DNA of 64,000 bases from an uncultured Pseudomonadales bacterium (GTDB lineage Bacteria; Pseudomonadota; Gammaproteobacteria; Pseudomonadales; Azotimanducaceae). The translations under genes were made by a program, and so were the position numbers. The notes under the pieces were generated by a model. It was given only the letters and a program-made list of their open reading frames with translations. It was not told where the DNA came from and did not search any database. The DNA lies in contig OY282430.1 in the NCBI GenBank assembly GCA_958296025.1, positions 496,001 through 560,000 of the forward strand, read 5' to 3'. Shown one piece after another: positions 43,836 to 52,225 of the stretch. The number at the start of each line of letters is the position of its first letter. Positions within the stretch are counted from its first letter, which is position 1.

Positions 43836-45242
43836 TCAGAGCGCGGCTTGGTCCGCCAGCACGGCGGCGACGCAGGCGGTCAGCTTCTTGGCGGTGGCAA
43901 TGTGCAGGAACTCGTTGGGTCCGTGGGCGTTGGACTTCGGCCCCAGCACCCCGGTCACCATGAATTGGGCTTCGGGATAGGCGTCCCCCAGCATCTTCAT
44001 GAAGGGAATGGTGCCGCCCATGCCCATGTACATGGCTGGCTGGCCGAAGGTGCGGCGTGAGGCTTGCTCTAAGGAGCGCTTTAGCCAAGCGGCGGTTTCC
44101 GGTGCGAACCAGCCGGTTTGCGGACAATCCACTGCAAAGCGCACCTTGGCGCCGTAGGGCGGGTCCGCCTCCAGCAGCGCCTTGACCTCCGCCGCCGCCC
44201 GTTCCGCATCCAGGGACGGCGGCAGCCGGAAGACCAGCTTGGCGGCGGTGGCGGGGCGCAGGGTGTTGCCGGCGTCGCCGATGTCCGGGGCGCCGGCCAG
44301 CCCCACCGTGGCTAGGCTGGGTCGCCAAGTATTGTTGACGAGCAGTTCCGCCGCGCTGGTGTTGCCCGGTCGCGCCCCTTCCACCCACGGGAAGCGACTG
44401 ACGATGCCGTCGCCGAGAACCGTCGCCGCTTGGCGCAGTTCGGCTTCGGCGGACGGCGGAATCTCGATATGCAGGCATTCATGGAGTTCGCCGGTGGCGG
44501 CGTTCTCGACTCTGTCCAGCAGCCCGCGCAGCAGGCGGAAGGAGGAGGGGACGATGCCCCCGGCGGCGCCGGAATGCTGGCCCTCGGTCAATATTTCCAC
44601 GCTCAGCACTCCCGGCAACATGCCGCGCAGGGAGGTGGTGACCCAAAGCTGATCGTAGTTGCCGCACTCCGCGTCCAGGCAAACCACCAAGTCGGGCCGA
44701 CCGATGGTGTCCCGCAGGGCTTCGACATAGAAAGGCAAATCGAAGCTGCCGCTCTCCTCGCAGCCTTCGATCAAGACCACGCAGCGGCCGTGTGGCAGCC
44801 CGGCTTGCTCCAAGGCGGCGATGGCGGTGAGGGAGGCGAACAGGGCGTAGCCGTCGTCGGCGCCGCCCCGCCCGTAGAGCTTGCCGTCCCGCAGAACCGG
44901 CGTCCATGGGGCGAGGCCCGGCGCCCAGCCAGTGAACTCCGGCTGCTTGTCGTAGTGGCCGTACAGCAGCACCTCACCCGCGCCGCCAGTGGAGGGAATC
45001 TCGATGAGCAGCAGCGGTGTGCGCCCCGGCAACTGGTGAATTTGGCGCTTTTGCCGGCGTAGCGGCAGGGTGTCGCACCATCGGTCCAACAGCTCCACGG
45101 CGGCCTGCATGTGGCCGTGGCGCTCCCAGTCCGGGTCGAAGGCCGGGGACTTGTTCGGTATGGCGATGTATTCATGGAGCGTCGGCAGAATGCTGCCCCG
45201 CCAAACGCTTTCCGTGAATTGCAGCACTGAGTCCGAAGTCAT
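43836..45242 (-). CDS. M20-family metallopeptidase (dipeptidase-like)
   Basis: A 468-residue di-zinc peptidase. Zinc ligands and catalytic residues are seen in YGHYDKQPE (His), GRGGADDGYA (Asp bridging), IEGCEESGS (catalytic Glu-Glu), CLDAECG (Asp) and the late HGPNEFLHI (His). A dimerisation domain lies between residues about 220 and 330. Similar to the CNDP/ArgE-like M20 peptidases that cut dipeptides or N-acyl amino acids in the cytosol. ATG 45242 lies just outside the second copy of the inverted-repeat element. Confidence 0.9.
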   Translation of the reverse strand: MTSDSVLQFTESVWRGSILPTLHEYIAIPNKSPAFDPDWERHGHMQAAVELLDRWCDTLPLRRQKRQIHQLPGRTPLLLIEIPSTGGAGEVLLYGHYDKQPEFTGWAPGLAPWTPVLRDGKLYGRGGADDGYALFASLTAIAALEQAGLPHGRCVVLIEGCEESGSFDLPFYVEALRDTIGRPDLVVCLDAECGNYDQLWVTTSLRGMLPGVLSVEILTEGQHSGAAGGIVPSSFRLLRGLLDRVENAATGELHECLHIEIPPSAEAELRQAATVLGDGIVSRFPWVEGARPGNTSAAELLVNNTWRPSLATVGLAGAPDIGDAGNTLRPATAAKLVFRLPPSLDAERAAAEVKALLEADPPYGAKVRFAVDCPQTGWFAPETAAWLKRSLEQASRRTFGQPAMYMGMGGTIPFMKMLGDAYPEAQFMVTGVLGPKSNAHGPNEFLHIATAKKLTACVAAVLADQAAL

Positions 45243-45254
45243 GGGCCATTGCTC

Positions 45255-45417
45255 CTAGTGTCCTGTCGCGTAAGTAAGTGCGCTTTGGATGCGAGGGATT
45301 TTTGGCTCCTGGCAAGGCGCGACAACGCCGTGTGGCGGGCACCACACAAGGCGGAGCAACGCAGCTAGGAGTCTAAAAGACCCGCAGATGATGTGTGGTT
45401 ATTTGCGGGACAGGATA
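45255..45417. mobile_element. 160-bp inverted-repeat element (MITE-like), copy 2
   Basis: The same element as 9948-10110 in the opposite orientation. CTAG followed by TGTCCTGTCGCG opens it, and GCGGGACAGGA closes it. Interior bases differ at only three or four positions from copy 1. It sits 13 bp upstream of the peptidase start and could carry its promoter. Confidence 0.75.
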
Positions 45418-45453
45418 CAAGGTAGTCGTCTCCACATATTATGTTCCCTTCCA

Positions 45454-47310
45454 TCACCATCTCAGCTTCACCCCCAAGTAGGCGGCCCGCCCCGGCGTTT
45501 GGTAGCCCAGCACTTCTTCATAATCATCGTCCAGCAGGTTTTCGAGGCGCAGGGACAATTCGACCTTTGGCGTGACCTGGAAGGCGGCTGCCGCCCGCAC
45601 CAGTTGGTAGCCTTGCAGCCGCACCCGCTGCGCCGGAAAAGTGGCGAAGCTGAAGTCCTGCTGCCGGCCGACCAGATGAGCGGCGGCGTGCAGCCGCCAA
45701 GGGCCGCGTTCGTAGGTGGCGGACAGGTGGCCGGAGTGCTTGGGCCGGCGAATTTCTGGCTGGTGGTCGGCATCCCGGGCATCCACATAGCCCCAGCCGG
45801 CGGAGAAATGGGCGTTGCCGAACTGGGCGGCGGCGGTGAGCTCCACGCCCTCTCGTTTGCTCTTGCCGGCTTGGTTGACGGCGGTGAAGCCGCCGAGCGC
45901 CGGGTCGAAGTGGAAGCCGTCGATCTCGTTTTTGAGTCGATCCCGGAACAGGGTTAGCCCTAGGGTGGCTGCGCCGACGGTGGCGCGGGCGCCGGCTGAG
46001 AGATGTTCGTTCGATTCCGGCCTGAGGTTCGGGTTGCCGATGAAGGTGTCCGGCGTATAGCCGAACCGCTCGAAGAAGGAGGGGTTCTTGATGCCCTCGC
46101 CATAGTTCAGCCACAGATCGGCATTGCCGGCGGTGCGGTAGCGCAGGGCGATGCGATGGGTCAGTACGTCGTTGAAGTCGCTGTTGCCGTCCTGGCGAAG
46201 GGATGCGGACCAAGCCAAGCGCTCCCCGGCCCGGCCGATGTATTCCAGGCCGGCGCTGCTGGCGTTCAGTTTTTGCTTTTGGTTGGGGTTGCCGAAGGGG
46301 GAGGCCATGCCTTCCTGCTCAAACCACTCGGCTTCATGCTCAACAAAGGCCTGCACTTCATGGGCGGGGTTGAAACGGTAGCCGGCGCTGTAGGCGGCCT
46401 TGAAGCGCTTGCCTTCGGTGGCCGTGGCCTGTCCGCTGGCGCTGCGGTCTGGGTTGTCCGTGCTTAGGTGGTTCAACTTGAGCTGATGCCGCCAGCGCTC
46501 GCCTTCCAGTTCGGCGGTCAGGCCGGCCAAAAGCTCATCGTGCTCGGCCAAGCCATCCCCGTCAATGGGCAGGGAGTCAATGAAGGAGCTGGGGTCGTAC
46601 TCCGACTCGGTGCGGCTTTGCCGCAGCAGGGCGCCCAGCCGCCAGCCGTCGCCGTCCCAGCCGCCGCTGGCGTGCCAGCTTAGGTGCTCGTAGCCATCTC
46701 GCTCGTCGCCGTTGCGGGAGATGTTCATTCCGACCCTGTCAGCGGCGAACGCCGCCAAGTTGTAGTGGCCGCGCTCGGAGCGGTCCGCCAACTGAACCCC
46801 GGCCCGGTAGCTGTCGAAGCTGCCGCCCTCAACGCTCAGGTTGCGCACCGGCCCGCTCGGCAGGGTGGAAAGATGGATCACCCCGGCCAAGGCGTCGCTG
46901 CCCCAGAGGGCGCTCTGGGCGCCGGGCAGAAACTCGATGGCGCTGGCGGCGAAGGTTGTGAGATGGGTGAAGTTGTACTCCGAACCGTTGGCGGGGTCAT
47001 TGACCTCAATGCCGTCGATGAGCACCAACGCATGGTTGGCCTCCGCACCCCGCAGCCGCACTTGGGTGACGCCGCCAAAGGTTCCGGACTGGCTGATCGC
47101 CAAGTTGGGCAACCGCCGCAGCGCGTCAGCGCCCAGGGCGTTCTCAGGGCTTGGCTCAAACCGGAGCACCGGCAGGATTGGGTCCTTGGCTGGCAGCCGA
47201 TGGGCGGTGACCACCAAGGTTTCAATCTCGTCCTCGGCCGCGGCGAAACCGGAAAGGGCAAGGGCAGTGGGGAGCAGGAACAGGCAAGGGAACAGGTTTT
47301 TGCAACGCAT
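45454..47310 (-). CDS. btuB: TonB-dependent vitamin B12 receptor (BtuB)
   Basis: A 618-residue outer-membrane receptor. Signal peptide (PCLFLLPTALALSGFAAAE), TonB box ETLVVTA, plug domain (QVRLRGAEANHALVLIDGIE, ALWGSDALAGVIHLST) and a 22-strand barrel ending in the aromatic residue Trp. Assigned to B12 because a cobalamin riboswitch precedes it. The start is taken at ATG 47310, directly behind the riboswitch hairpin. It brings cobalamin into the periplasm, where BtuF and BtuCD (not in the window) take over. Confidence 0.93.
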   Translation of the reverse strand: MRCKNLFPCLFLLPTALALSGFAAAEDEIETLVVTAHRLPAKDPILPVLRFEPSPENALGADALRRLPNLAISQSGTFGGVTQVRLRGAEANHALVLIDGIEVNDPANGSEYNFTHLTTFAASAIEFLPGAQSALWGSDALAGVIHLSTLPSGPVRNLSVEGGSFDSYRAGVQLADRSERGHYNLAAFAADRVGMNISRNGDERDGYEHLSWHASGGWDGDGWRLGALLRQSRTESEYDPSSFIDSLPIDGDGLAEHDELLAGLTAELEGERWRHQLKLNHLSTDNPDRSASGQATATEGKRFKAAYSAGYRFNPAHEVQAFVEHEAEWFEQEGMASPFGNPNQKQKLNASSAGLEYIGRAGERLAWSASLRQDGNSDFNDVLTHRIALRYRTAGNADLWLNYGEGIKNPSFFERFGYTPDTFIGNPNLRPESNEHLSAGARATVGAATLGLTLFRDRLKNEIDGFHFDPALGGFTAVNQAGKSKREGVELTAAAQFGNAHFSAGWGYVDARDADHQPEIRRPKHSGHLSATYERGPWRLHAAAHLVGRQQDFSFATFPAQRVRLQGYQLVRAAAAFQVTPKVELSLRLENLLDDDYEEVLGYQTPGRAAYLGVKLRW

Positions 47311-47332
47311 GGGCGTCTCCAGCCGTCCGCCC
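47308..47332 (-). promoter_or_regulatory. Hairpin masking the btuB ribosome-binding site
   Basis: On the minus strand GGGCG and CGCCC flank a loop containing CTGGAG just before the ATG. Formation of this stem would hide the ribosome site, which fits translational OFF switching by the riboswitch. Confidence 0.5.
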
Positions 47333-47360
47333 ACACCCGTGCGGATATGAAGGTTGGAAA

Positions 47361-47545
47361 CGAGCCGGTCTCCGGGCTTGGGAGCCAGTTTCGCCATCGC
47401 CTTCCCACGCCAAGGGCGCAGTGGCTGGGCCTTGCCGGCCCGGGATGGCGTCTTCTCCGTTACCGTTGCGGGGGCAGCGCCGGACTTTCACCGGACTTCC
47501 CGTTTACTCGATTCCGCCCCGCAACCCTTGCGGAGCGGCGGAAGT
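47361..47545 (-). ncRNA. Cobalamin (AdoCbl) riboswitch
   Basis: The minus-strand leader of btuB contains the conserved pieces in order: GGGAAGTCCGGTGAAAGTCC, GCTGCCCCCGCAACGGTAA, the GCCACTGCGCCCTTGGCGTG stem and the B12-box-like AGCCCGGAGACCGGCT. The spacing is typical for this class. It switches off btuB expression when adenosylcobalamin is plentiful. Confidence 0.93.
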
Positions 47546-47646
47546 TTACATCAAGATTGCCGACAGAATGACCAAGAGACAGCAGTTTTGAGGATGGCCC
47601 GCTTTATCAAACTGAGGGCGTTCGGCAGGGCAGTGGAGGGCCTGAC

Positions 47647-49032
47647 ATGATGAAGCAAGCGATGGTGCGCGTCGGCACCCGACATGTGCGCTTGCTCGTG
47701 GCTGGGTCCGGTGCGCCGGCGCTGCTTCTGCACGGTTCGCCCAGCAACGCGGATTCGCTTTTGCCGCTGATGGAGCGCTTGCGACGAAACTTTCTGGTGA
47801 TCGCCCCAGACACGCCGGGCAACGGCGCCTCGGACCCCCTATCCCCCCCGAGGCCGGAGGCCGCCGTTTACGCGGACGCCCTGGATGGGCTGCTGAACGT
47901 CTTGAATCTGCCTCAGGCGGCGGTTTACGGCTTTCACACTGGCGCGGTGTTCGCCGCGGAGTTGGCCCGTCGGCATCCGTCCAGGGTGACGGCGCTGGTT
48001 TGCGACGGCTATCCGCTGTGGACCGCTGCCGAAGCCGAGGAACTTGATGAGCGTTACCTTGCTCCTCTTGCGCCGCGAGCGGACGGTACGCATTTGAGCA
48101 GTCTATGGAGCCGGGCGATCGACCAGAATTGGTACTTCCCTTGGCATCTCAGGGACGAGGCGCGACGAATCGACCGGGACCTCAATGACAGCAGCCGCCT
48201 GCATGATCGGGTGATGGATCTTCTGCAAGCTGGGGATGCCTACCGTACACCCTACGCCGCGGCGCTGGAGGCGGATGGCACTGAACGCCTGTTGGAGCTG
48301 AAGGCGCCAACCCTGATAACCAGCGCCGCGGCGGATGTGCTGTCGCAGCACCTTCCCCGGGTGCCGGACGGGAAGCGGCTCCGGGTGGAGCGTTCGGAGG
48401 ACGCCGGGCGCGTTTTTGCAAGGACGGAGGAATGGTTCAAGCGCCATCCGCCGGCCCAAGCCGAGTTGGCGCTACCACCTTCCCTGCGCCGCTTCATCGA
48501 CTTGCCCCAAGGCCAGCTCTACGTTGAAGGCGAGGCCGCCGCAGCCGCGGTCTGGCTGCACGATGCCGGCGAGTCTTCGGCGCAAGCGCCCAGCGAGGTG
48601 GCCGCCGGCGGAACGCTGCGCCTCGATTTGCCCGGCCACGGCCTAAGCACCGCCCTTTGGCCGGAAACCGACGCGGAGTTGCTGGAAACGTTGCGGCGGG
48701 GAATGGCCGCAGCCGGCGTCGATTTCCACAACTGCGCCATTTCCGGCAGGGGCCTCGGCCAGCGGGTCGCCGAATTGATCAGCGGCGATAGGAGCGCCCT
48801 GGAGGCGCAGCCGATGCGGATTCCAGACATCGCCCCCCGCTGGGACGGCGCCCATCTATCGGCGGCTTGGCATTTCTCCCGCTTTCGCAGCCAGTACCAG
48901 CCGTGGTTCCAGCGGGGGGCGGGCACCCGCTTGGCTGCCCCCCTGCCGTCCGCCGAGGCGCTGCAGCAAAAGACCTTTGACGTGCTGCGCACTGGGCAAG
49001 AGACTTTGGCGCAAACCTTGCCGCTTAGCTGA
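47647..49032 (+). CDS. Tandem-domain alpha/beta-hydrolase-fold protein without nucleophilic Ser (paralogue 1)
   Basis: A 461-residue protein. The N-terminal half has an alpha/beta-hydrolase core: LLLHGSPSN (oxyanion His-Gly), VIAPDTPGNGASDP and a nucleophile elbow AAVYGFHTGA, in which His97 replaces the usual Ser. Residues 300-461 look like a second, truncated hydrolase core (DLPGHGLS). Two shared motifs, ADGTHL...W...FPW and GAHLSAAWHFSR, recur in the protein encoded at 60935-62362. GGAGGG precedes the start. Substrate unknown. Confidence 0.75.
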   Translation: MMKQAMVRVGTRHVRLLVAGSGAPALLLHGSPSNADSLLPLMERLRRNFLVIAPDTPGNGASDPLSPPRPEAAVYADALDGLLNVLNLPQAAVYGFHTGAVFAAELARRHPSRVTALVCDGYPLWTAAEAEELDERYLAPLAPRADGTHLSSLWSRAIDQNWYFPWHLRDEARRIDRDLNDSSRLHDRVMDLLQAGDAYRTPYAAALEADGTERLLELKAPTLITSAAADVLSQHLPRVPDGKRLRVERSEDAGRVFARTEEWFKRHPPAQAELALPPSLRRFIDLPQGQLYVEGEAAAAAVWLHDAGESSAQAPSEVAAGGTLRLDLPGHGLSTALWPETDAELLETLRRGMAAAGVDFHNCAISGRGLGQRVAELISGDRSALEAQPMRIPDIAPRWDGAHLSAAWHFSRFRSQYQPWFQRGAGTRLAAPLPSAEALQQKTFDVLRTGQETLAQTLPLS

Positions 49033-49253
49033 TCGGCACCTGGCCCCGCACCCGACCTCGCCGAAGTTGCCGTCAATCCACCAAAGCGGTCCATGAATTC
49101 TAACCAATTAAAATATAAGGAAATATGTGGAAGAGCGTGGAATGTCCCACATGCCGGCGGAACAGTTCCCCCATTCACGCGGCGGCAACCTCGCACAGGC
49201 ACTCGGGCGGATGTCGCTATTTCCTCCCCGTCCAATCCGTGCAAGCTGCCCGG

Positions 49254-50309
49254 ATGGACGACCCCATCGACAGCGCCGCCTTCGCCCACTCCGGCATGGT
49301 GCGCGACCTACTCCGTCTGCTGCCCCGCGGCCTAACCAGGGACCTGGATCTGCGCAGCCTGCGCCGCCTGCCGTCCGCCAACGTCGGCAAGGGCGCCAAG
49401 CGGCGTTTGGCGGACATGCCCGTCAGCTTTGGCTTCCGGCCCTCGGCGGGCCGCCCGCCGCGGGCGCGGCTGCTGCTGATGCTGGAGTTCCAGTCCACCG
49501 TGGAGCGTCACATGGCGCTGCGCTTGGACGCCTACGCCGCCTTGGCCCGGCAGGACCTGCTCCGGCGCGGGCGGTTGGGGCCGGGCGGAATGCTGCCGGA
49601 GGTGCTGTGCTTGGTGGTTTACACAGGCCGGTCCCGTTGGACGGCACCCCTGAGCCTAGGGGAGCTGACGGCAAAGAGCCTTGGGGCGCGGCTGCCTTGG
49701 CAGCCGGAGTTGCGCTACCTGGTGCTTGACGGCGAGCCGCTTGGGGAGCAGGATTCCGGGCGTGGCCGGCGCGGCAACCGAGCGTTGGCGCTGATCGCAT
49801 TGCAGCGCTGCGCGAGGGCGGCGGACCTTCCGGGGCGCGTGAAGGCGCTGTTCGACTTGCTGCGGGGGCCGGCGGACGCCGCCTTGAGGCGGGACCTCAG
49901 GGACGTGCTTGGCGGAATGATTGCGACGAGGTTTGGCGGCGCCGGCGCGGGCGTGCGCTTGGCGCTGGATTTGATGGAGGAGCCGATGGGCTTGGCGATG
50001 AGGTTTGACGAATGGGAGGCGGAGTTCCTGCACGAAGGCCGCCAGCAGGGCCGCGAGGAGGGCCGTGAAGCCGGCCTTGAGGAAGGCCGCACGGCCGGGC
50101 TTGAGGAGGGCTGGGCGGCGGAGCGCAGCCTGCTGCGGCGTTTGGCGGCGAGGCGTTTTGACGCCGCCACCGCCGAGGCCTTGTTCGGAATGCTGGCGGA
50201 GGTGCGGGACGCGGAGCGGTTCGCCGTGGTGGGCGAGCTCATAGTCGATTGCGCGACGGGCCGCGAACTGCTGGACCGGGTGCGGCAAACCGACGGCGAG
50301 TTCGCATAG
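49254..50309 (+). CDS. Rpn/YhgA-like putative transposase-type nuclease
   Basis: A 351-residue protein of the Rpn (recombination-promoting nuclease) / PD-(D/E)XK family transposase group. LLLMLEFQSTVERHMALRLD carries the E-x-Q nuclease core, then VVYTGRSRWTAP, a family motif. A Gly/Arg/Glu repeat tail (EGRQQGREEGREAGLEEGRT) precedes a helical end. ATG 49254 begins the conserved part. Such genes are scattered in many genomes and promote RecA-independent recombination. Confidence 0.83.
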   Translation: MDDPIDSAAFAHSGMVRDLLRLLPRGLTRDLDLRSLRRLPSANVGKGAKRRLADMPVSFGFRPSAGRPPRARLLLMLEFQSTVERHMALRLDAYAALARQDLLRRGRLGPGGMLPEVLCLVVYTGRSRWTAPLSLGELTAKSLGARLPWQPELRYLVLDGEPLGEQDSGRGRRGNRALALIALQRCARAADLPGRVKALFDLLRGPADAALRRDLRDVLGGMIATRFGGAGAGVRLALDLMEEPMGLAMRFDEWEAEFLHEGRQQGREEGREAGLEEGRTAGLEEGWAAERSLLRRLAARRFDAATAEALFGMLAEVRDAERFAVVGELIVDCATGRELLDRVRQTDGEFA

Positions 50310-50326
50310 GGGCTTTGGCGAAAGCC

Positions 50327-50479
50327 ATGTGCGCCACAGCGCCCCGGCATGGTTGGGCGCTGGTTGCACTCGCCGGCCTGCTAACGCCGACGGCGGGTGC
50401 GCAAACAGGCGCTCCGACCGATGGTTCCTATCTGGCGTCTCTTGGTCCAAGAGAGGCTACTACAGCAAAAAGGTGCTGA
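50327..50479 (+). CDS. Very small exported ORF (signal-peptide remnant)
   Basis: A 50-residue frame whose first 30 residues look like a signal peptide (WALVALAGLLTPTAGAQTG). It ends within the convergent TRAP gene. More likely the start of a truncated gene than a working one. Confidence 0.25.
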   Translation: MCATAPRHGWALVALAGLLTPTAGAQTGAPTDGSYLASLGPREATTAKRC

Positions 50480-51716
50480 TTTGAGGAAACAGGGCGACGG
50501 CCGCCAGCAATAGCAGCATCAGCCCGATAAACGGCAGCACCGCCTTGGTGACGGTGGCGAAGTCCGCCCGGAATGCGCCCATGGCGACGATGAGGTTCAG
50601 GCCCATGGGCGGCGTCAGGTAGCCGATGCCGAGGTTGATGATCATCATGATGCCCAGCGGCACGGATTCGATGCCCAGCCGGTTGGCCATCGGCTCCAGC
50701 AGCGGGCTTAGGATCAGCACCGCCGAGCCGATGTCGATGACCATGCCCACCAACAGCAGAAGCAAGTTGCCGAGCGCTAGGAACTGAAGGGGGGAGTCGA
50801 TCATTCCCTCCATGACCGCCAAGGTTTGCTGCGGTATCTGCTGATAGGTTAGGAAGACATTGACGGACACGGCGAACGCCAGCACTAGGAACAGGCTGCC
50901 CATCAGGCGGGATGTTTCCAGGCTCAGACCCCACAGGTCGCGCAGGTTCAGGTCCCGATGCACCAGCACTTCGACGATGATGGCCAGCGCCACGGACACG
51001 GCGGCGGCTTCCGTGGGCGTGAAGAAACCGCCGTAGATGCCGCCGAGAACCACCACTGGCAAGGGCATGGCCGGCAAGGCCCGCGCTCCAGTGCGTTTGA
51101 CTTCCCGCCAGTCCCAGGGGCCGCCGCTGGCGTGGCGGCCGTAGCGGATGAGGGTGTAAAGGGTCAGCACCGCGATCATCAGCAAAGCGGGGCCTAGGCC
51201 AGCGATGAACAGGTCGGCGATGGAGGTTTCCGTCATCACCCCGTACAGAATCAGAGGAATGGATGGTGGGATGATGATGCCGAGTACGCTGCTGGCGCAG
51301 ATGAGGCCGATGGCGAACCCCTTGCCGTAGCCGTTCTCGAGCAGCGCTTGATGCATGATGGCGCCGACGGCCAACAGCGTGACCGCGGCCGACCCGGAGA
51401 TGGCCGCAAAGCCGGCCGCTGAGGCCACGGTGGCGATGGCCAGGCCGCCGGGCATGAAGCGGGTGCTGGCCACGGCGAAGTCGATCAGCCGTCGGGCGAT
51501 GCTGCCTCGGGACATCACCGCCCCGGCGAACATGAACAGCGGGATGGCGAGCAGCACCTCCTTGTTGAACGCCTCCCAGACGTCGTAGATGAGGTATTCC
51601 GGGCGCCCGTCGTCGAAAACGGCGTATAGGAACAGGGCTGCGGAACCCAGCAGCACCAGGATGGGTTGCCGCAGCCACAGCAGCGCCAGCAGGCCGATGA
51701 GCAGCAGCCAGCCCAT
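50460..51716 (-). CDS. TRAP transporter large permease (DctM)
   Basis: A 418-residue inner-membrane protein with about eleven to twelve hydrophobic segments, the DctM/SiaM large subunit. Landmarks: IPLFMFAGAVMSRG, AISGSAAVTLLAVGAIM, IIIPPSIPLILYGVM, GGFFTPTEAAAVSVALAII and YLTPPMGLNLIVAMGA. It moves an organic acid across the inner membrane, driven by Na+ or H+. Its ATG overlaps the DctQ stop. Confidence 0.95.
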   Translation of the reverse strand: MGWLLLIGLLALLWLRQPILVLLGSAALFLYAVFDDGRPEYLIYDVWEAFNKEVLLAIPLFMFAGAVMSRGSIARRLIDFAVASTRFMPGGLAIATVASAAGFAAISGSAAVTLLAVGAIMHQALLENGYGKGFAIGLICASSVLGIIIPPSIPLILYGVMTETSIADLFIAGLGPALLMIAVLTLYTLIRYGRHASGGPWDWREVKRTGARALPAMPLPVVVLGGIYGGFFTPTEAAAVSVALAIIVEVLVHRDLNLRDLWGLSLETSRLMGSLFLVLAFAVSVNVFLTYQQIPQQTLAVMEGMIDSPLQFLALGNLLLLLVGMVIDIGSAVLILSPLLEPMANRLGIESVPLGIMMIINLGIGYLTPPMGLNLIVAMGAFRADFATVTKAVLPFIGLMLLLLAAVALFPQISTFLL

Positions 51717-52225
51717 CAGCCGCTGTCCCCTTCCGGGCGCTCGGCCTGTGCCGTTTCGGGTGGCGCAAGGTCAGGGTGCAGGCCAAACAGTAGGCAACGC
51801 ACCCCATTGAAGCCGAAGGCGATGACGAACACCATTTGCAGCGCCCAGACCGGCCAGCGCAGCAGGCTGGTGAGGTCCTCCAGTTGATGGGACTCCAAGG
51901 CCACGCCGGCGGAAAGCCAGGCCAAGAGCAGGAAAAAACTGCCTGTCAACAGGTGGCCGATGCGCACCATCGCCGGCTCCCAGCTTGGCGGCCGGTAGCG
52001 GTCCAGCACCCGCGGCCTAAGATGCTCAGCTGCGTCCGTCGCCAGCCCGACGCCGAACAGCGCCGTCACCAGCATGCCCACCAACCCTAACTGCGGCGCC
52101 CCAACCAGTCCGTGCCCCAAGGTCAGCCGCGCCCCCACATCCAGAATCAACGCCGCGGCCATGACGAAGAAGCCAAGGGCGCACAGGCTCTTCTCGATGC
52201 GCGACATCCAGCGCAGGCACGTCAT
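51716..52225 (-). CDS. TRAP transporter small permease (DctQ)
   Basis: A 169-residue protein with four membrane segments (SLCALGFFVMAAALILDVGA, LGLVGMLVTALFGVGLATDA, IGHLLTGSFFLLLAWLSAGV, VWALQMVFVIAFGFNGVRCL), matching DctQ-like small subunits. The gene overlaps those on either side by 4 bp and 1 bp. Confidence 0.9.
   Translation of the reverse strand: MTCLRWMSRIEKSLCALGFFVMAAALILDVGARLTLGHGLVGAPQLGLVGMLVTALFGVGLATDAAEHLRPRVLDRYRPPSWEPAMVRIGHLLTGSFFLLLAWLSAGVALESHQLEDLTSLLRWPVWALQMVFVIAFGFNGVRCLLFGLHPDLAPPETAQAERPEGDSG

Noticed and set aside
45289-45957. Open frame starting in the inverted-repeat element
   Set aside because: It runs through the non-coding element and the antisense of btuB; the same short peptide appears from copy 1, as expected for a repeat.
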